Shown here: piece by piece, positions 43,244-54,213 of the stretch
Position numbering within the stretch: position 1 is the stretch's first letter
Layout of the letters: every line of letters starts with the position of its first letter
Source: TIUS-1 sp964019505
Lineage (GTDB): Bacteria; Bacillota_I; Bacilli_A; Mycoplasmatales; Mycoplasmataceae
Assembly (NCBI RefSeq): GCF_964019505.1
Contig: NZ_OZ026449.1
Coordinates: 558,001-622,000 of the forward strand
Length of the DNA: 64,000 nucleotides
Reading direction: 5' to 3'
Position numbers and translations under genes: made by a program
The notes under the pieces: model-generated
The model's database searches: none
What the model was told of the DNA's origin: nothing
What the model saw: the letters and a program-made list of their open reading frames with translations, nothing else

Positions 43244-44422
43244 CTAGTTAATTTCTTCTTCTACAACTAAGTTGATTTGACTTACTTTTTCTAACTCTTT
43301 AATAAGTGATCCAAAAATCTTTCTCTTTATTTTTTCGTTTCCTTGTTCAATTGCATTTGCATTTTTCAACAAAGAATATTTAACTTTGTCATAGTTGTCT
43401 AATTGTTTTTTTACATCTTTAACAATTGCTGGTAGTTTTGTTTCCATAAACTCAACCAATTCGCCCCTAGTCTTTTGTAGGTCAACTAATAATCTTTCGG
43501 TCCCTTTTTTGTCTAGAAGGTTTTTTTCTAATACAAAGTATCTTCTTTCTACTTCTATAATTTGTCTAATTATTTGACCCACAAATGAAAAACTTGTTGC
43601 ATCTGAAATTCAAATATTATCAAAATCAGGATGTTTGTAAAACGGAGCTTTTGCAGATACTGCAATTAAGATTCCGTACTTAGCTTTTTGTTTTGCTATA
43701 TCTTCACTTAGTTTAGATAACCAAGAATCTTTTCATTCTGCATTTTTAACTTCGTATACAATTTTTCCAATTTCGACTTTGTCTTTTTTGACAACTTGTA
43801 AGAAATCGGCTTTTGTATCACCCATTGTGATTTTTTTAATTTCATCATCTCTTCCGAAAACTTTAATTAATTCAAGTTCAACTTCAGTTTCGAAGTTTTC
43901 ACCTTTTGTCTTAACGTGAATTAATTTATTTGTAGCATTTGCGATTTTTAATTCTTCAACTTCTTTAGAGTGGTTTTTGATTAATTCAGCTTTTGTTTCT
44001 AGTAGTTCTTTTTCTTTTGATGTTTCTAATTTAGCAAGTTTTGAATTTCATTCACTTTCAATTTTCATTATTTTTATTTCAAAATCTTTTTCTTTATCTT
44101 CACTCAATGATCTAACTTTTATTTCAAGAGTTTGTTTTTCCATTTGAAGTGAACTAATAATTTTTTCATTTTTTTGTTTTAAGTCATCTTCAAGTGCTTT
44201 TTGTTTTTTAGAAAATTCACTTTCAAGTTCAAATTTATTTAACCTCAGTTCAGTGTTTAATTTTTCTTCAAAATCATTACTACGTTTTTTAATTTCGCTC
44301 TTTATGTACTCTTCATTCTTTGATTGGAACATTTTGTTGTAAGCTTCAGTATTGTGCTCAAATAGATCTGATATAGATATGTCTTGACCACATTTGGGAC
44401 ATGTCAGCATGTTTTTATTCAT
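43244..44422 (-). CDS. DUF2130-family protein, zinc ribbon, coiled coil and nuclease-like domain
   Basis: 392 residues in three parts. The N-terminus has a half zinc ribbon (MLTCPKCGQDI). Residues ~30-200 are an almost unbroken coiled coil (Glu/Lys/Leu). The C-terminal DUF2130 domain has TKADFLQVV and KIVYEVKNAEWKDSWLSK, a D...ExK arrangement like PD-(D/E)XK nucleases; the last ~110 residues are again helical. The family is widespread in bacteria without an established function. AAGGAGG precedes the ATG at 44422. The leader holds a candidate structured RNA. Three TGA Trp codons. Confidence 0.85.
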
Positions 44423-44446
44423 TATTCCTCCTTGGATTTGAATAAG

Positions 44447-44590
44447 CAAAAAAATACACCTACTTAAATGTATTGTTATAACTTAATCTATTTTTAGTTT
44501 AGTCGCTAATATAAGAATCTTATTTGTACTAAATACACAATCAATTTATTGCATTGCTAAACTCCGAATTTAAACGGTACCTATATTATA
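44447..44590 (-). ncRNA. Candidate structured leader RNA with terminal hairpin upstream of the DUF2130 gene
   Basis: A TATAAT -10 at 44585-44590 would start a ~150-base leader. AGTTTAG (44557-44563 on the minus strand) pairs perfectly with CTAAACT (44496-44502). Inside the 54 enclosed bases are CAAT...ATTG, TGTA-TTTAG-TACA and ATAAG-ATT-CTTAT hairpins, which together would make a multibranch junction. AATACA...TGTATT (44453-44474) follows, with a T-run, like a terminator. It could be a cis-regulatory RNA or a short sRNA. The match is structural only; no Rfam family recognised. Confidence 0.4.
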
Positions 44591-44620
44591 AACAACAAAA
44601 GATTTATTAATAGATATTAA

Positions 44621-44660
44621 AATAAAATAAAAACTACACCCCATTAAGTCGTGTAGCATT
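44621..44660 (-). terminator. Terminator after the secreted-protein gene
   Basis: CTACACGACTTAATGGGGTGTAG hairpin (CTACAC/GTGTAG) followed by TTTTTATTTTATTTT on the minus strand, 30 bases after the stop. Confidence 0.8.
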
Positions 44661-44690
44661 ATTTTTTCCTGTTTTTTTGGTGTTTTTATT

Positions 44691-45887
44691 TTAAATGATG
44701 TTCATTTTTTCCATTCTTCCAGAAGCTTCTGCCCTTGCTCACATTGCGTTTCATGCACTTGCATATACTTCTACCTTAACCGTCATTGAGATTACCAAGA
44801 TATCGTTATTTTCCTCATCTTTTGATCATTCTACTTTCATGTTTCCTTGAGAATGCATTCAATTAACAGCACCATCATAATTATGCTTGTATAAATTTTT
44901 TGAACTATTTTCTAAAATTGAAATTGTATGTTTTTTATTCATATCATTTGGAGGATTGTTACCATTGTTTCATGACTTACCAGCATAAAAGAATTCAAGT
45001 GTTGAGTATTTTTTTAAAAACTCATCTTTACCTAAAGTGGCTGGAATTATCATTGACGCCGAATCATCATCATCTTGAGTAGAATTATATGCGTCCGCTC
45101 TAACAACTAATGTTTCAAATGCGCCATCTTTTAACGCATTAAATACTATCGATACTTTAATTGTTCCTTCGTATTTTCCTTCTTCATTTGCATTTACAAC
45201 TAAGTAATCATAGTGTCTAATTATTTCAAAATCATCATGCGTTAATTTAGGGTTTAATTCAATTATTTGATCTTTTAATGCAACACTATCTAAGTTAACG
45301 ACCACCCCTAAATCTGTATTTTCCAGCACAGTTGATATATTTGGTTTGATCACCTCATTTTCATTTAGCAACTTAACATCAGCGCTCAATGTACCAGTGA
45401 ACTGTTCTGATTCTCCAAGATATAACATGTCTAAAGTACCCTCTGATGTTGAATTTTCTCCCGGTATTTGAGGTATCAAAACTACCCAATCATCTTCATT
45501 TGACATGTAATTTTTCATAACTTGTGTTAGTTCTTTCGCTACAGACTTGTTATTAAATATTATTTTTTTGATAACAAATTCAACAACAGCTTTTTCATCC
45601 TCTAAATCAACTTGATATAAGTTCACATCTGTTTTTTTTAGTTTATTTGATAAATCATCTAAATCAATTGAATCCACATACACATCCTTTGGACTGTATA
45701 TTCAATCAGTGATGTCCTGTCTAGAAACATCCTCAGAACTGTAAGTTTGTTTAATAAGACCTTTGTTATTTGATGCATTTTTAACATTACTATCTTTTAC
45801 GTTAGTTATAGGTGCTGATAGCACTGATGACGACCCCATGGCTGTCGCAACGCTAATCAAACCTAAAATTGTTATTAGTTTTTTCAT
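44691..45887 (-). CDS. Secreted protein with cleavable signal peptide, function unknown
   Basis: 398 residues. The N-terminus MKKLITILGLISVATAM plus SSSVLSAPI resembles mollicute lipoprotein leaders but contains no Cys, so cleavage after SVLSA by signal peptidase I is more likely than lipidation. The rest is acidic and hydrophilic (YNSTQDDDDSAS) without membrane helices; Trp are TGA-coded. No family recognised. AAGGAAA precedes the ATG. It is divergent from the ABC-2 transporter that follows and has its own terminator. Confidence 0.8.
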
Positions 45888-45953
45888 AACTTTATTTCCT
45901 TATTTTTATAATTTTATTTTATGTTATTATTATGGAAAATCAAGGGGAATTTT

Positions 45954-46676
45954 ATGTTAAAAATAAAAAATATTACCAAAAATTATGGCGACAATGCTGG
46001 AAACTTTGATATAAATTTGGAGGTAAAAAGTGGTCAAATTTACGGAATTATTGGTCCTAACGGAGCTGGAAAAACAACTCTGATTAGACAAGTTATGGGA
46101 TTTGTTAAACCAGAGTTCGGAGAGATTACTGTTAATGGTATCATTCCATTTAATAATATTGATAAAATTACCAGTTTTACTGGTTACGTCCCTGGTGAAG
46201 TTTCATTGCATAATGAGTTGAAAGGTATTGAATACCTAAAAATTGTTTATGATTTTAAAATGAAAAACAAGGATAATGACGATTGAAATTTTGTTGAGAA
46301 ACTGATTAAACATTTTGACTTAAATGTTAATAAAAAAATTAGGAAAATGTCTAAAGGTATGAAGCAAAAGATTGCCTTAATTTCCGCTGTTATGTGTAAA
46401 CCAAAATTTATAGTTTTTGATGAACCCACAAGTGGCTTGGATCCCGTAATGCAAGAGCAATTCAATGACATGATTTACATGCTTAAAATCGAATATCGAA
46501 CAACAGTTTTGATTTGCTCGCACATATTTATGGAGATTTCAAAACTTTGTGATAAGGTCGGGATTATAAAAGAAGGACGATTAATTAAAGAGTTCGATAT
46601 GCACGGAAAATCAATAGAGGACGTTGAAAGAAAATTTAGAGAAGTATACAAAAAGGAGAACCACTTGTATGAGTAA
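45954..46676 (+). CDS. ABC transporter ATP-binding protein (ABC-2 type)
   Basis: 240 residues: Walker A GIIGPNGAGKTTLIRQ, signature MSKGMKQKIALISAV, Walker B FIVFDEPTSGLD, switch CSHIFME. CcmA-type exporter ATPase. AAGGGG precedes the ATG at 45954; the frame opens earlier without a ribosome site. The permease gene overlaps its stop by 8 bases. One TGA Trp. Confidence 0.93.
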
Positions 46677-47607
46677 TGATTTTTACAAAAAAATAGGTAA
46701 ATCAATAAAGTACCATCAAAAGATTAATTGAGTACTTACACTGTGCTTTGGACTGATTTGATTGCTCTTAACAATATTAGTCACACAAGGGATGAACATT
46801 GGCGGTAGATCGGGATTATTTATCGCTCCCAATTTGACACTGGACGGAGATGGCAAAAAGTATTTGAATAACGGTATGGGTGAATCCATTTCATATATTT
46901 GAGGTATTTTTGGATTTATATTTTTTTCAATAATAACATTAATATTAGTTTTCAACACTTTTTTAAAGGAAATGAGAACTGGTCAAATAACTTTATGAAT
47001 GACTCTTGGAATGTCAAAAACATCTATCCTTTTGAGTAAAATATTTAATATATTCTCAATTTTAATTATCGTCTTCATCCCTTCTTGATTATTTGTTGTT
47101 GTCATTGGTTCAACAGCCAATGACGCAAATTTATATATTGGGCACATTATTGCAAGTGGATTTCTTTTTATATTTTTTAATTTATTCATATCTACAATAT
47201 ATGTTTTGATTGGTATGATTTTTATCAATCAAAGTGGACTGTTCCTATCAATTGCCTTATTCATTACGTTATTTATTTTAGCGACATCAATAATAAATTT
47301 TATTTGAATAATGGTTTCCTATAGCGAACACGGCACAGCTAAGGATCAACCCTTTTACAGTTGAATGAAATATGTTAAATATTTTTCAATTCAGTCACTA
47401 TATGTTCAGATATTACAATTTGATGATCGCGAAAACCTTGTTCCTACAGTTTTATTTAGAATAAAAGATTCACAAACTATGGTTGCACCATTAAAAATAA
47501 GTAACTTATTTTGAACGATAATAACACCTTTTATCACTATAGTCGGTAGCATTTCCCTAACAACTTCATCAATACTAATTTTCAATATCAAAGATTTAAG
47601 GATATAA
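46669..47607 (+). CDS. ABC-2 type transporter permease
   Basis: 312 residues with six hydrophobic helices, an extracellular loop after the first (LFIAPNLTLDGDGKKYLNNG), and the coupling region TFLKEMRTGQITLWMTLGMSK typical of ABC-2 permeases (ErmEM.xGti..lLs.P.s). Overlaps the ATPase gene by 8 bases; AAGGAG lies ten bases upstream. Substrate unknown; a self-contained two-gene exporter. About seven TGA Trp codons. Confidence 0.87.
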
Positions 47608-47609
47608 AC

Positions 47610-47635
47610 AAAAAAATACCCAAGGGTATTTTTTT
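47610..47635. terminator. Bidirectional terminator between the ABC-2 permease and enolase
   Basis: AAAAAATACCC-AA-GGGTATTTTTTT, near-perfect palindrome placed between two convergent genes. Confidence 0.88.
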
Positions 47636-47646
47636 AAATAATTTTA

Positions 47647-48996
47647 TTAGTCAATGTTGTAGAAAGATTTTAATCCATCGTAAATAGCTGCATCTCCTAG
47701 TTCTCTTTCGATTTCTAGTAAACGGTTGTATTTTGCGATTCTATCAGATCTTGACATTGAACCTGTTTTAATTTGTCCTGTGTTTAGAGCAACCGCTAAG
47801 TCAGCAATTGTTGAATCTTCAGTTTCACCTGAACGGTGTGAAGTAACTGCAGTTCATCCAGCTTTTTGAGCCATTTGAATTGTTTCGATTGTTTCTGTTA
47901 AAGTACCAATTTGGTTTAGTTTAATTAATACTGAGTTTGCGGCATGTCTTTCGATTCCTTCAGCAGTAATTTTTGGGTTTGTAACAAATAAGTCATCACC
48001 AACAATTTGTACTGTTTTACCAGTTTTTGCAGTTTGTTTGATGAATCCTTCTCAGTCACCTTCAGCTAATCCATCTTCGATTGAAATAATTGGGTATTTT
48101 TTAGTTAACATATCTAAGAAATCTACCATTTCATCAGATGTTAATGATCAATCTTTACCTGTTATTTTTTCAATTTTTTTGAAGTGGTATTTACCATCGA
48201 TAAATAGTTCTGAGTTAGCAGCATCCATAGCGATCATGATTCCGTCACGTCCTGGTTTGTATCCTGCTTTTGTAATAGCTTCAACTAATAAGTCTAACGC
48301 TACTTCAACTGGTGTATGTGCTTTAAAAGCTTCAAGTGTTTGTTCTTTGTAAGCTCATTCGAAGTTTGGAGCAAATCCACCTTCGTCTCCAACAGCTGTA
48401 ATATCATTTTTGTCATGTAATAATTTTTTTAATGCTTGGAATACTTCTGAAGCTCATCTTAATGATTCTTTGAATGATGGTGCACCTACTGGCATAATCA
48501 TGAATTCTTGGAAGTCTATTGCTGAGTCAGCGTGTTCTCCACCATTAATAACGTTTAACATTGGTACTGGTAAACGTCTTGCGTTTGTTCCACCAATGTA
48601 TCTGTATAGAGGCATTTCTAATTCGCTTGCTGCTGCTTTTGCAACTGCAAGAGAAACTCCTAGGATTGCGTTAGCTCCTAAGTTTTTCTTGAATTCTGTT
48701 CCATCTAATTTGATCATTGCTTTATCAATTGCGATTTGGTTTGTAACTTCCATCCCAATAATAATTGGTGCAATTTTTTTGTTTGCATTTTCAACTGCTT
48801 TTAATACACCTTTTCCATTGAAACGGTTTTTGTCACCATCTCTCAATTCTAGTGCTTCTCTAATTCCAGTTGAAGCTCCTGAAGGAACTTTAGCTGAACC
48901 AAATCCACCAAATTCTGTAGTTACATCAACTTGAACAGTTGGGAAACCACGTGAATCTAGAACTTCTGATGCGACGATACTAATAATTTTTGACAT
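47647..48996 (-). CDS. eno: Enolase
   Basis: Converts 2-phosphoglycerate to phosphoenolpyruvate with Mg2+. 449 residues: EVLDSRGFPTVQVDV, PSGASTGIREALELRD, NVINGGEHADSAIDFQEFMI, SIEDGLAEGDWEG, QIVGDDLFVTN, LIKLNQIGTLTETIE and VTSHRSGETEDSTIADLAVA carry the metal ligands and catalytic Lys/Glu/His. AGGAGA precedes the ATG. Upstream is an extended -10 (TGTTAAAAT, minus strand, ~49038). Single gene with a strong terminator. Confidence 0.98.
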
Positions 48997-49101
48997 CTTT
49001 ATTTCTCCTATATAAATGTTTACAAGATAATTTTAACATTATTTATAACCTATTTATACTATTAGTGTTTATTAGAATAACTTTTATTTTGCTTTTAATT
49101 A

Positions 49102-49293
49102 TTATTTAGACCTATATTTTCTTTTTAATAATTTTAAGTTTTTACGTATAACTTTTAATTCTTCTTTTTTTCTTTGAAGCACTATTTTAAGTTTTGATTT
49201 TTGAACTTTAATAAAGTTGATATCATTTTCCAAATTTCTTTGAGCTTTCTCAATTGATTTTTTTTGACCCAAGTACAAATCTCTATCCAACAT
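49102..49293 (-). CDS. Small basic coiled-coil protein
   Basis: 63 residues, almost entirely helical and Lys/Leu/Arg-rich (NLENDINFIKVQKSKLKIVL), no Cys or Trp, predicted pI very high. AAGGAG eight bases before the ATG is a strong ribosome site, so I take it as a real gene. Function unknown; a nucleic-acid-binding or structural role is possible. A run of 16 T lies in the promoter region about 50-65 bases upstream. Confidence 0.65.
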   Translation of the reverse strand: MLDRDLYLGQKKSIEKAQRNLENDINFIKVQKSKLKIVLQRKKEELKVIRKNLKLLKRKYRSK

Positions 49294-49344
49294 ATTTATC
49301 TCCTTTTTTATTAAGACTACGATTTACAACATTACTTTAACAAC

Positions 49345-49360
49345 AAAAAAAAAAAAAAAA
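49345..49360. repeat. Homopolymer A16/T16 tract
   Basis: Sixteen A on the plus strand. On the minus strand it reads TTGA-T16-GTTGTTAAAGT, so the T-run would sit between a TTGATT -35 and a TAAAGT/TTAAAG -10 for the small gene at 49102-49293. Such tracts change length by slippage. Confidence 0.7.
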
Positions 49361-49424
49361 TCAACACTTTTACTTTAAATTGATTAAATTGTTTTTTAAC
49401 ATTTATACAAAGTTTTAAATAAAT

Positions 49425-49453
49425 AAAAATAGATACCTGTTGGTATCTATTTA
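49425..49453 (-). terminator. Terminator of the opp operon
   Basis: AAATAGATACC-AACA-GGTATCTATTT followed by TTATTT on the minus strand; the oppA stop codon is inside the left arm. Confidence 0.85.
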
Positions 49454-51972
49454 CAATCAAATTCATCTAAATCTTTGTCATATTTTGTTAAACATAATCC
49501 AGAATTTGGACGTTCATCATCATCGTTATATTTATCATATGCTTTTTTGATTTTGTTTATTTGAGCTCTAGGTGGCATCTGAGGTAAAATCTCTCAACCT
49601 CTATGAACATATTGACTTGTACCATATCCAACATTTGAATAATGATACGGATTTACGAATGTCATTTTGACTGACGGTAAAACTCATGGGTCATAAATCG
49701 GAATCATGAATGCCTTTTCAATTAAAAGTTTTTTTTCTGCTTTAGCAAATTCAGTATACCTTTTACTTAAATCACCCTCTGTTGAACTTACATTAACTAA
49801 ATTTGTATATTCGACATAATCATTAATGAATGTAGCAATTGAATCCTTAGTTTTTGAATCAATTGGGACATAGACTCCAGTTTTATCCAATAGACCTTTA
49901 GCTTCTAAAGCATCATACGTCCATAAGAAACTTGGATCTCCTTGGTGTGGCTTCAAGATGTCTCCAACCTTAGCGGAGTCAATCATTCTGTGTGCACCAA
50001 AGTAATTTACCAAGTCACCATCAAGTGATTGACTTTTTAAAAATGATACAGGGTCAGCGTAATCAGGAGATCACCCAGTAACAACAATATCATATTGTGC
50101 GTTGGTGCGTTTTGATCTAAATTCTGATTCATCATTTGTTTGATCTTGTTTAATACTTATATTTATACCTTCGTCTTTTGCATCTCTATTAAAAATATCA
50201 ATCATATTTTGTATATATATATTTTGTGTGTTTGCTTGAGCACCATTTGTTAAATGGCTTAATACAATTTTTTCATTTGTAGGATTGATTTTAATTAATT
50301 CATTTTTTACTTTATTTATAAATTCTTCATCATCCTTTCCACGGATCAATTCATAACCAATTGGAGCCTTCTTATCCTCTTCGTTTTCCGCATTGTCGTA
50401 TTTTGAAAAGAAATCATTTCCAGGTTTCAAATCTTCGAATATTGCATTTACTTCAGTTTCATCGCCTGACTCCGATAATGCCTCTGCTAAATACTTATAG
50501 TAATCAACTCCGTCATCGTCTTTTGCAAAATCGAATGGAGTCAATGTATTTATTGAAGTTTCAGATTTATGTCTTTCACCTGAATCAAACGCACTTGAAA
50601 AGTATTTTGACATTCAAGATTTTTGAACGGTTGTCATTATATATTGACGTATTAAACTTGACGATAACACACGTGTATTAAGTTCTGCTTTTGACTTATT
50701 TGTTTTTCATAGGTCTGCATTTATTGCGTTCATATACATACCATATGATGCATAGTTTCTTGATTTCTCAACAACTACACTATCAAATGTTGGGTTATTT
50801 AATGGGTCTGATCCAACATATTTACTTCATCCTTGAGGGTCTGTTGGTCTTAGTTTTAATTCACTTAAATCCCCAGCTTCAAATGATGTTCTTAGTTCAC
50901 CGTCTGTTGCTTTTGATTTATATGTCTTTACCATTTTAGCGAATTTGATATCTTCAAGGTTAACATAATCTGGATTTCTGGCATATTCAACAGATTGAGA
51001 TAGTTGTAAATTTTTTAGTACAAATGGCCCAGAAAATAAACCACTTTCTTTAAAGTTCTCAGTTGTCATATAATTACTAAATGAATATTTAGTGTTGCTT
51101 ATATCAACTGCTTGATCCGGAATGGGTGCAAATGATGCATAACTCATTAGCGAATCAAAGAATGGCATTTCAATTCCATCAGGACCATATCAAGTAATGT
51201 AATCTGATTTGTTTGAAATTAATTCCATTCCCATTCCTGGGTGTTCATCATCTATTTCTTCAATGTCACCAACTTTACCAATTTTGATTCCTAACTTGTA
51301 CTCTTTACCTTCGATGTTCAAACCTTTCCCGTCCATTCCATCAAATGTGCCATCGGCTGATTCGGTTTTAATCATTTTGTAAACTGATTCAAACCTTTTT
51401 TCCTTTGCGGTAGATTCTTCTTCTTTGTCGTTCCCGTTTACAAATTGAATTATTTCATCTGCACCATTTATATATGATGATCAAAATGATTTTGTTTCAC
51501 TTGCTGTATTTGGGTGAAGAATATATAAAAATATATTTAAGAAATCTGTACCTCTTATTGCGCCTTTTTCTTGTAGACTTGAGTTTGTTCATTTAGCATT
51601 TTGATTTAGCAAGTACGTTCAGTTATCAGAATCTGGATGAGTTTTGTCAAGTCCATTTGCACCAACAGAAATGTCTCCTTCATTATCTCCAAATGCTGGA
51701 TTAAACTTAACAGCCAATTCACCGATTGTTCTTCCAAATTGATCAACTGAAACCAATGGTACATTTAAATCTGATATTAATTCAAAGTCTTGCGCTTGCA
51801 TTGTTTTAGCTGATACAAGTGAGTTTGGGTTGAATTGGAAATATCCTTTAAATTCATTAGTATCTACTTTTCTTTTTAGAAGCACGTCAAAAGTTATTCC
51901 ACAAGACACAATCGCAGTTGTGCTTAATGAAATTCCCATTATTGATGCTAAGCTAATGACTAATTTTTTCAT
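49447..51972 (-). CDS. oppA: Oligopeptide-binding lipoprotein OppA (substrate-binding protein family 5)
   Basis: Captures peptides at the cell surface for the Opp transporter. 841 residues: signal MKKLVISLASIMGISLS, lipobox ending AIVSC (Cys24), then a large bilobed domain. Family features include GLFSGPFVLKNLQ, EYARNPDYVN, DIVVTGWSPDYADPVSF and FMIPIYDPWVLPSVK near the C-terminus. Longer than the ~540 residues of typical OppA, as in other mollicutes. AGGAGA precedes the ATG. It starts seven bases after oppF ends, last gene of oppBCDFA. Several TGA Trp. Confidence 0.9.
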
Positions 51973-51979
51973 AGTTCTC

Positions 51980-54193
51980 CTATTTTTTTGAATCGATTAA
52001 TTTTTTTGTAATTTCTGTTTGTTCACGTCTATTTGATCAAACATAGTGACCTGGTTTAATTTGTTTGAAGTTTGGGAAATCCGTTAAATAGTCTGGATGT
52101 TCTTTTTCTTCATCATAAATTATAAAATCAAAGTCTTTTTTATTTGGGTTTGGGTGAGGAATTGCAGATAGCAACGCTCTTGTATATGGGTGTAAAGGAT
52201 TTAAGAATAACTCCTCTGCTGGTCCCATTTCTACAATTTGTCCACGATATATAACCGCTATAGTATCTGCTACATGTCTAACTATTGATAAGTCATGCGC
52301 AATAAAGATATAAGTTATTTTTAAATCATCTTGGAATTTTTTAAACAAGTTTAAAACTTGGGCACGAATTGAAACGTCTAATGCAGAGATTGGTTCATCA
52401 GCTATTATTAGTTTTGGTCTCATAACAAGTGCGCGAGCAATTCCAATTCTTTGTCTTTGCCCACCTGAAAATTCATGTGGATATCTTGATAAGTGCTCTG
52501 GTAGTAAGCCCACAGCTTCAATTGAATTTTCAATTATAAAACGTCTTACACTTTCATCATTAACACGAGTTATTGATTTAATTGGTTTATCTGGATTTTT
52601 TTCATTATATTTGTCAAAGTACAATTGTCTTGCTTCATCATTTTTATATAGTTCTGGATAGTTGTATAACCCTTCGGAAATTATTTCTATTATTGGTAAT
52701 CTATCATTAAGTGATGCTGCAGGATCTTGAAAAATCATTTGCATTACTTTTTTGTTTTCATGAATACCAGCTCTATTTAGCGGCTTTAAAATGTCTAAAT
52801 TTTTTATAATTGTATCCAACGGTTCAAGACTTAGCAATTTAATTAATTGTCTATAGTCTTTAATCATTTCGTCAGACACACTATATTCTCAACCGTTTAT
52901 TTTATAAACAAGTTCAATCGTTTCTCTATCTTCAATTTGGTCTTCTATTAACAAGTTATCAACATAATTTATTTTTTCTTTTAACTCAGATAGTCATTTA
53001 TCATCTTGGACATTTTGCTTAACAATGTCAGTATTAAATTTTTTCAATTCATCTTCAACATCTGAATTAAATAACTGACTAATAAATCCATCAAGTAATT
53101 CTGGCGTCTTTAATTCGTATGCGTCAATATAACCTTTCATTGCATCAATGTTTACAGTTTTTTCAGATCATATTGTTGATAGCAATCTTTGTGCATCTTC
53201 TAAATAATCTGGGTTTATACCTTCTTTATTTTGCTTAACACTTTCAATATATTTTGTAATTGTAGCTACAAATTGACTTCTTTTAATATTTACAAGTGAT
53301 TTATATTTTTCTAAATATTTAGCTCTTTCTTTTGCCTTAGAAGTAAGTGCAATATTTTGTTCTTGTGATCACAAGATACTTTGAATCGAATCTTGTAATT
53401 GATTTTGAGCAACAGCTGATTTTTGTAGTTCAGTTATTAGTTGATCAAAGAATTCTTCAAGTTCAATTTTTTCAGCTAGGTAATTATTTCTTATGTTGTT
53501 TACATTGGCTACATTTAGATATATTTTGTTTGCCTCTGTTTTTACTTCTCTTACTAAAACATGTGTGTTTCTAGCTTTAGTCCTAATAACGTTAAACATT
53601 TCTGGTGTTAATTCTTTAGCATACTTATCAACATGATCTAAAAATCTAATTGTAGATTGTTGAACTCTAATTATTTCTAATAGTGACTTAACAATTTCCT
53701 TTTGTCATATTTCAACTTTATGAAATACCTTATCTGATTTTTCATTAACTAATTGTTTTCTGTCTGTGATTTCAATTTTTGGTGTATCTAAATCAGTTAA
53801 GTCTTTAGTTACTAAATCTACTTTTTGATTTTTAACATAAAGGAAGTATGCCACCTTAACTGCATCAATATAATTATTTAAAATCTTTGCAGTTTGAGTT
53901 GCGTCAATTTCCATTGATTTTAAATATTCTAAAATTTGAAGGTTTGATTTATGTAAGTTAAGCGGTTTTCCAAAAACAAGTTTGTCGTCGAAAAATACTG
54001 AACCAGAATGAATTTGGTTTATACCCATTACGGCACGGCCGAATGTAGTTTTACCAGAACCAGATTCCCCTACGATTGCAAAAGTTTGTCCTTCATCAAT
54101 GTCAACATTGACACCTTTTAGTGCTCTGAATTTTTTAGATTTGTTTCTAAATTCAACGACCATATCTCTAACTGATATTATTGTTTTGCTCAT
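51980..54193 (-). CDS. oppF: OppF, oligopeptide ABC transporter ATPase with a large insertion
   Basis: One of two ATPases powering peptide import. 737 residues. Walker A IVGESGSGKTTFGR is near residue 40, but the Q-loop (QMIFQDPAASLNDR) is only at ~489: about 390 residues of charged, mostly helical sequence are inserted between them. The remainder is canonical: signature EFSGGQRQRIGIAR, Walker B LIIADEPISALDVS, H-loop FIAHDLSIVRHV and the Opp C-terminal LHPYTRALLSAIPHPNP. Long OppF proteins are known in mycoplasmas. A perfect AAGGAGGTGA precedes the ATG at 54193. Confidence 0.93.
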
Positions 54194-54213
54194 AAATCTC
54201 ACCTCCTTTTAAA

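Noticed and set aside
44496..44563. tRNA-like fold (7-bp acceptor-type stem, about 68 bases)
   Set aside because: No T-arm (GGTTC/TTCRA), no D-arm consensus and no CCA; kept only as a generic structured-RNA candidate.
48038..48934. Two plus-strand frames (104 and 174 codons) opposite enolase
   Set aside because: Enolase motifs are on the minus strand; the antisense frames lack ribosome sites.
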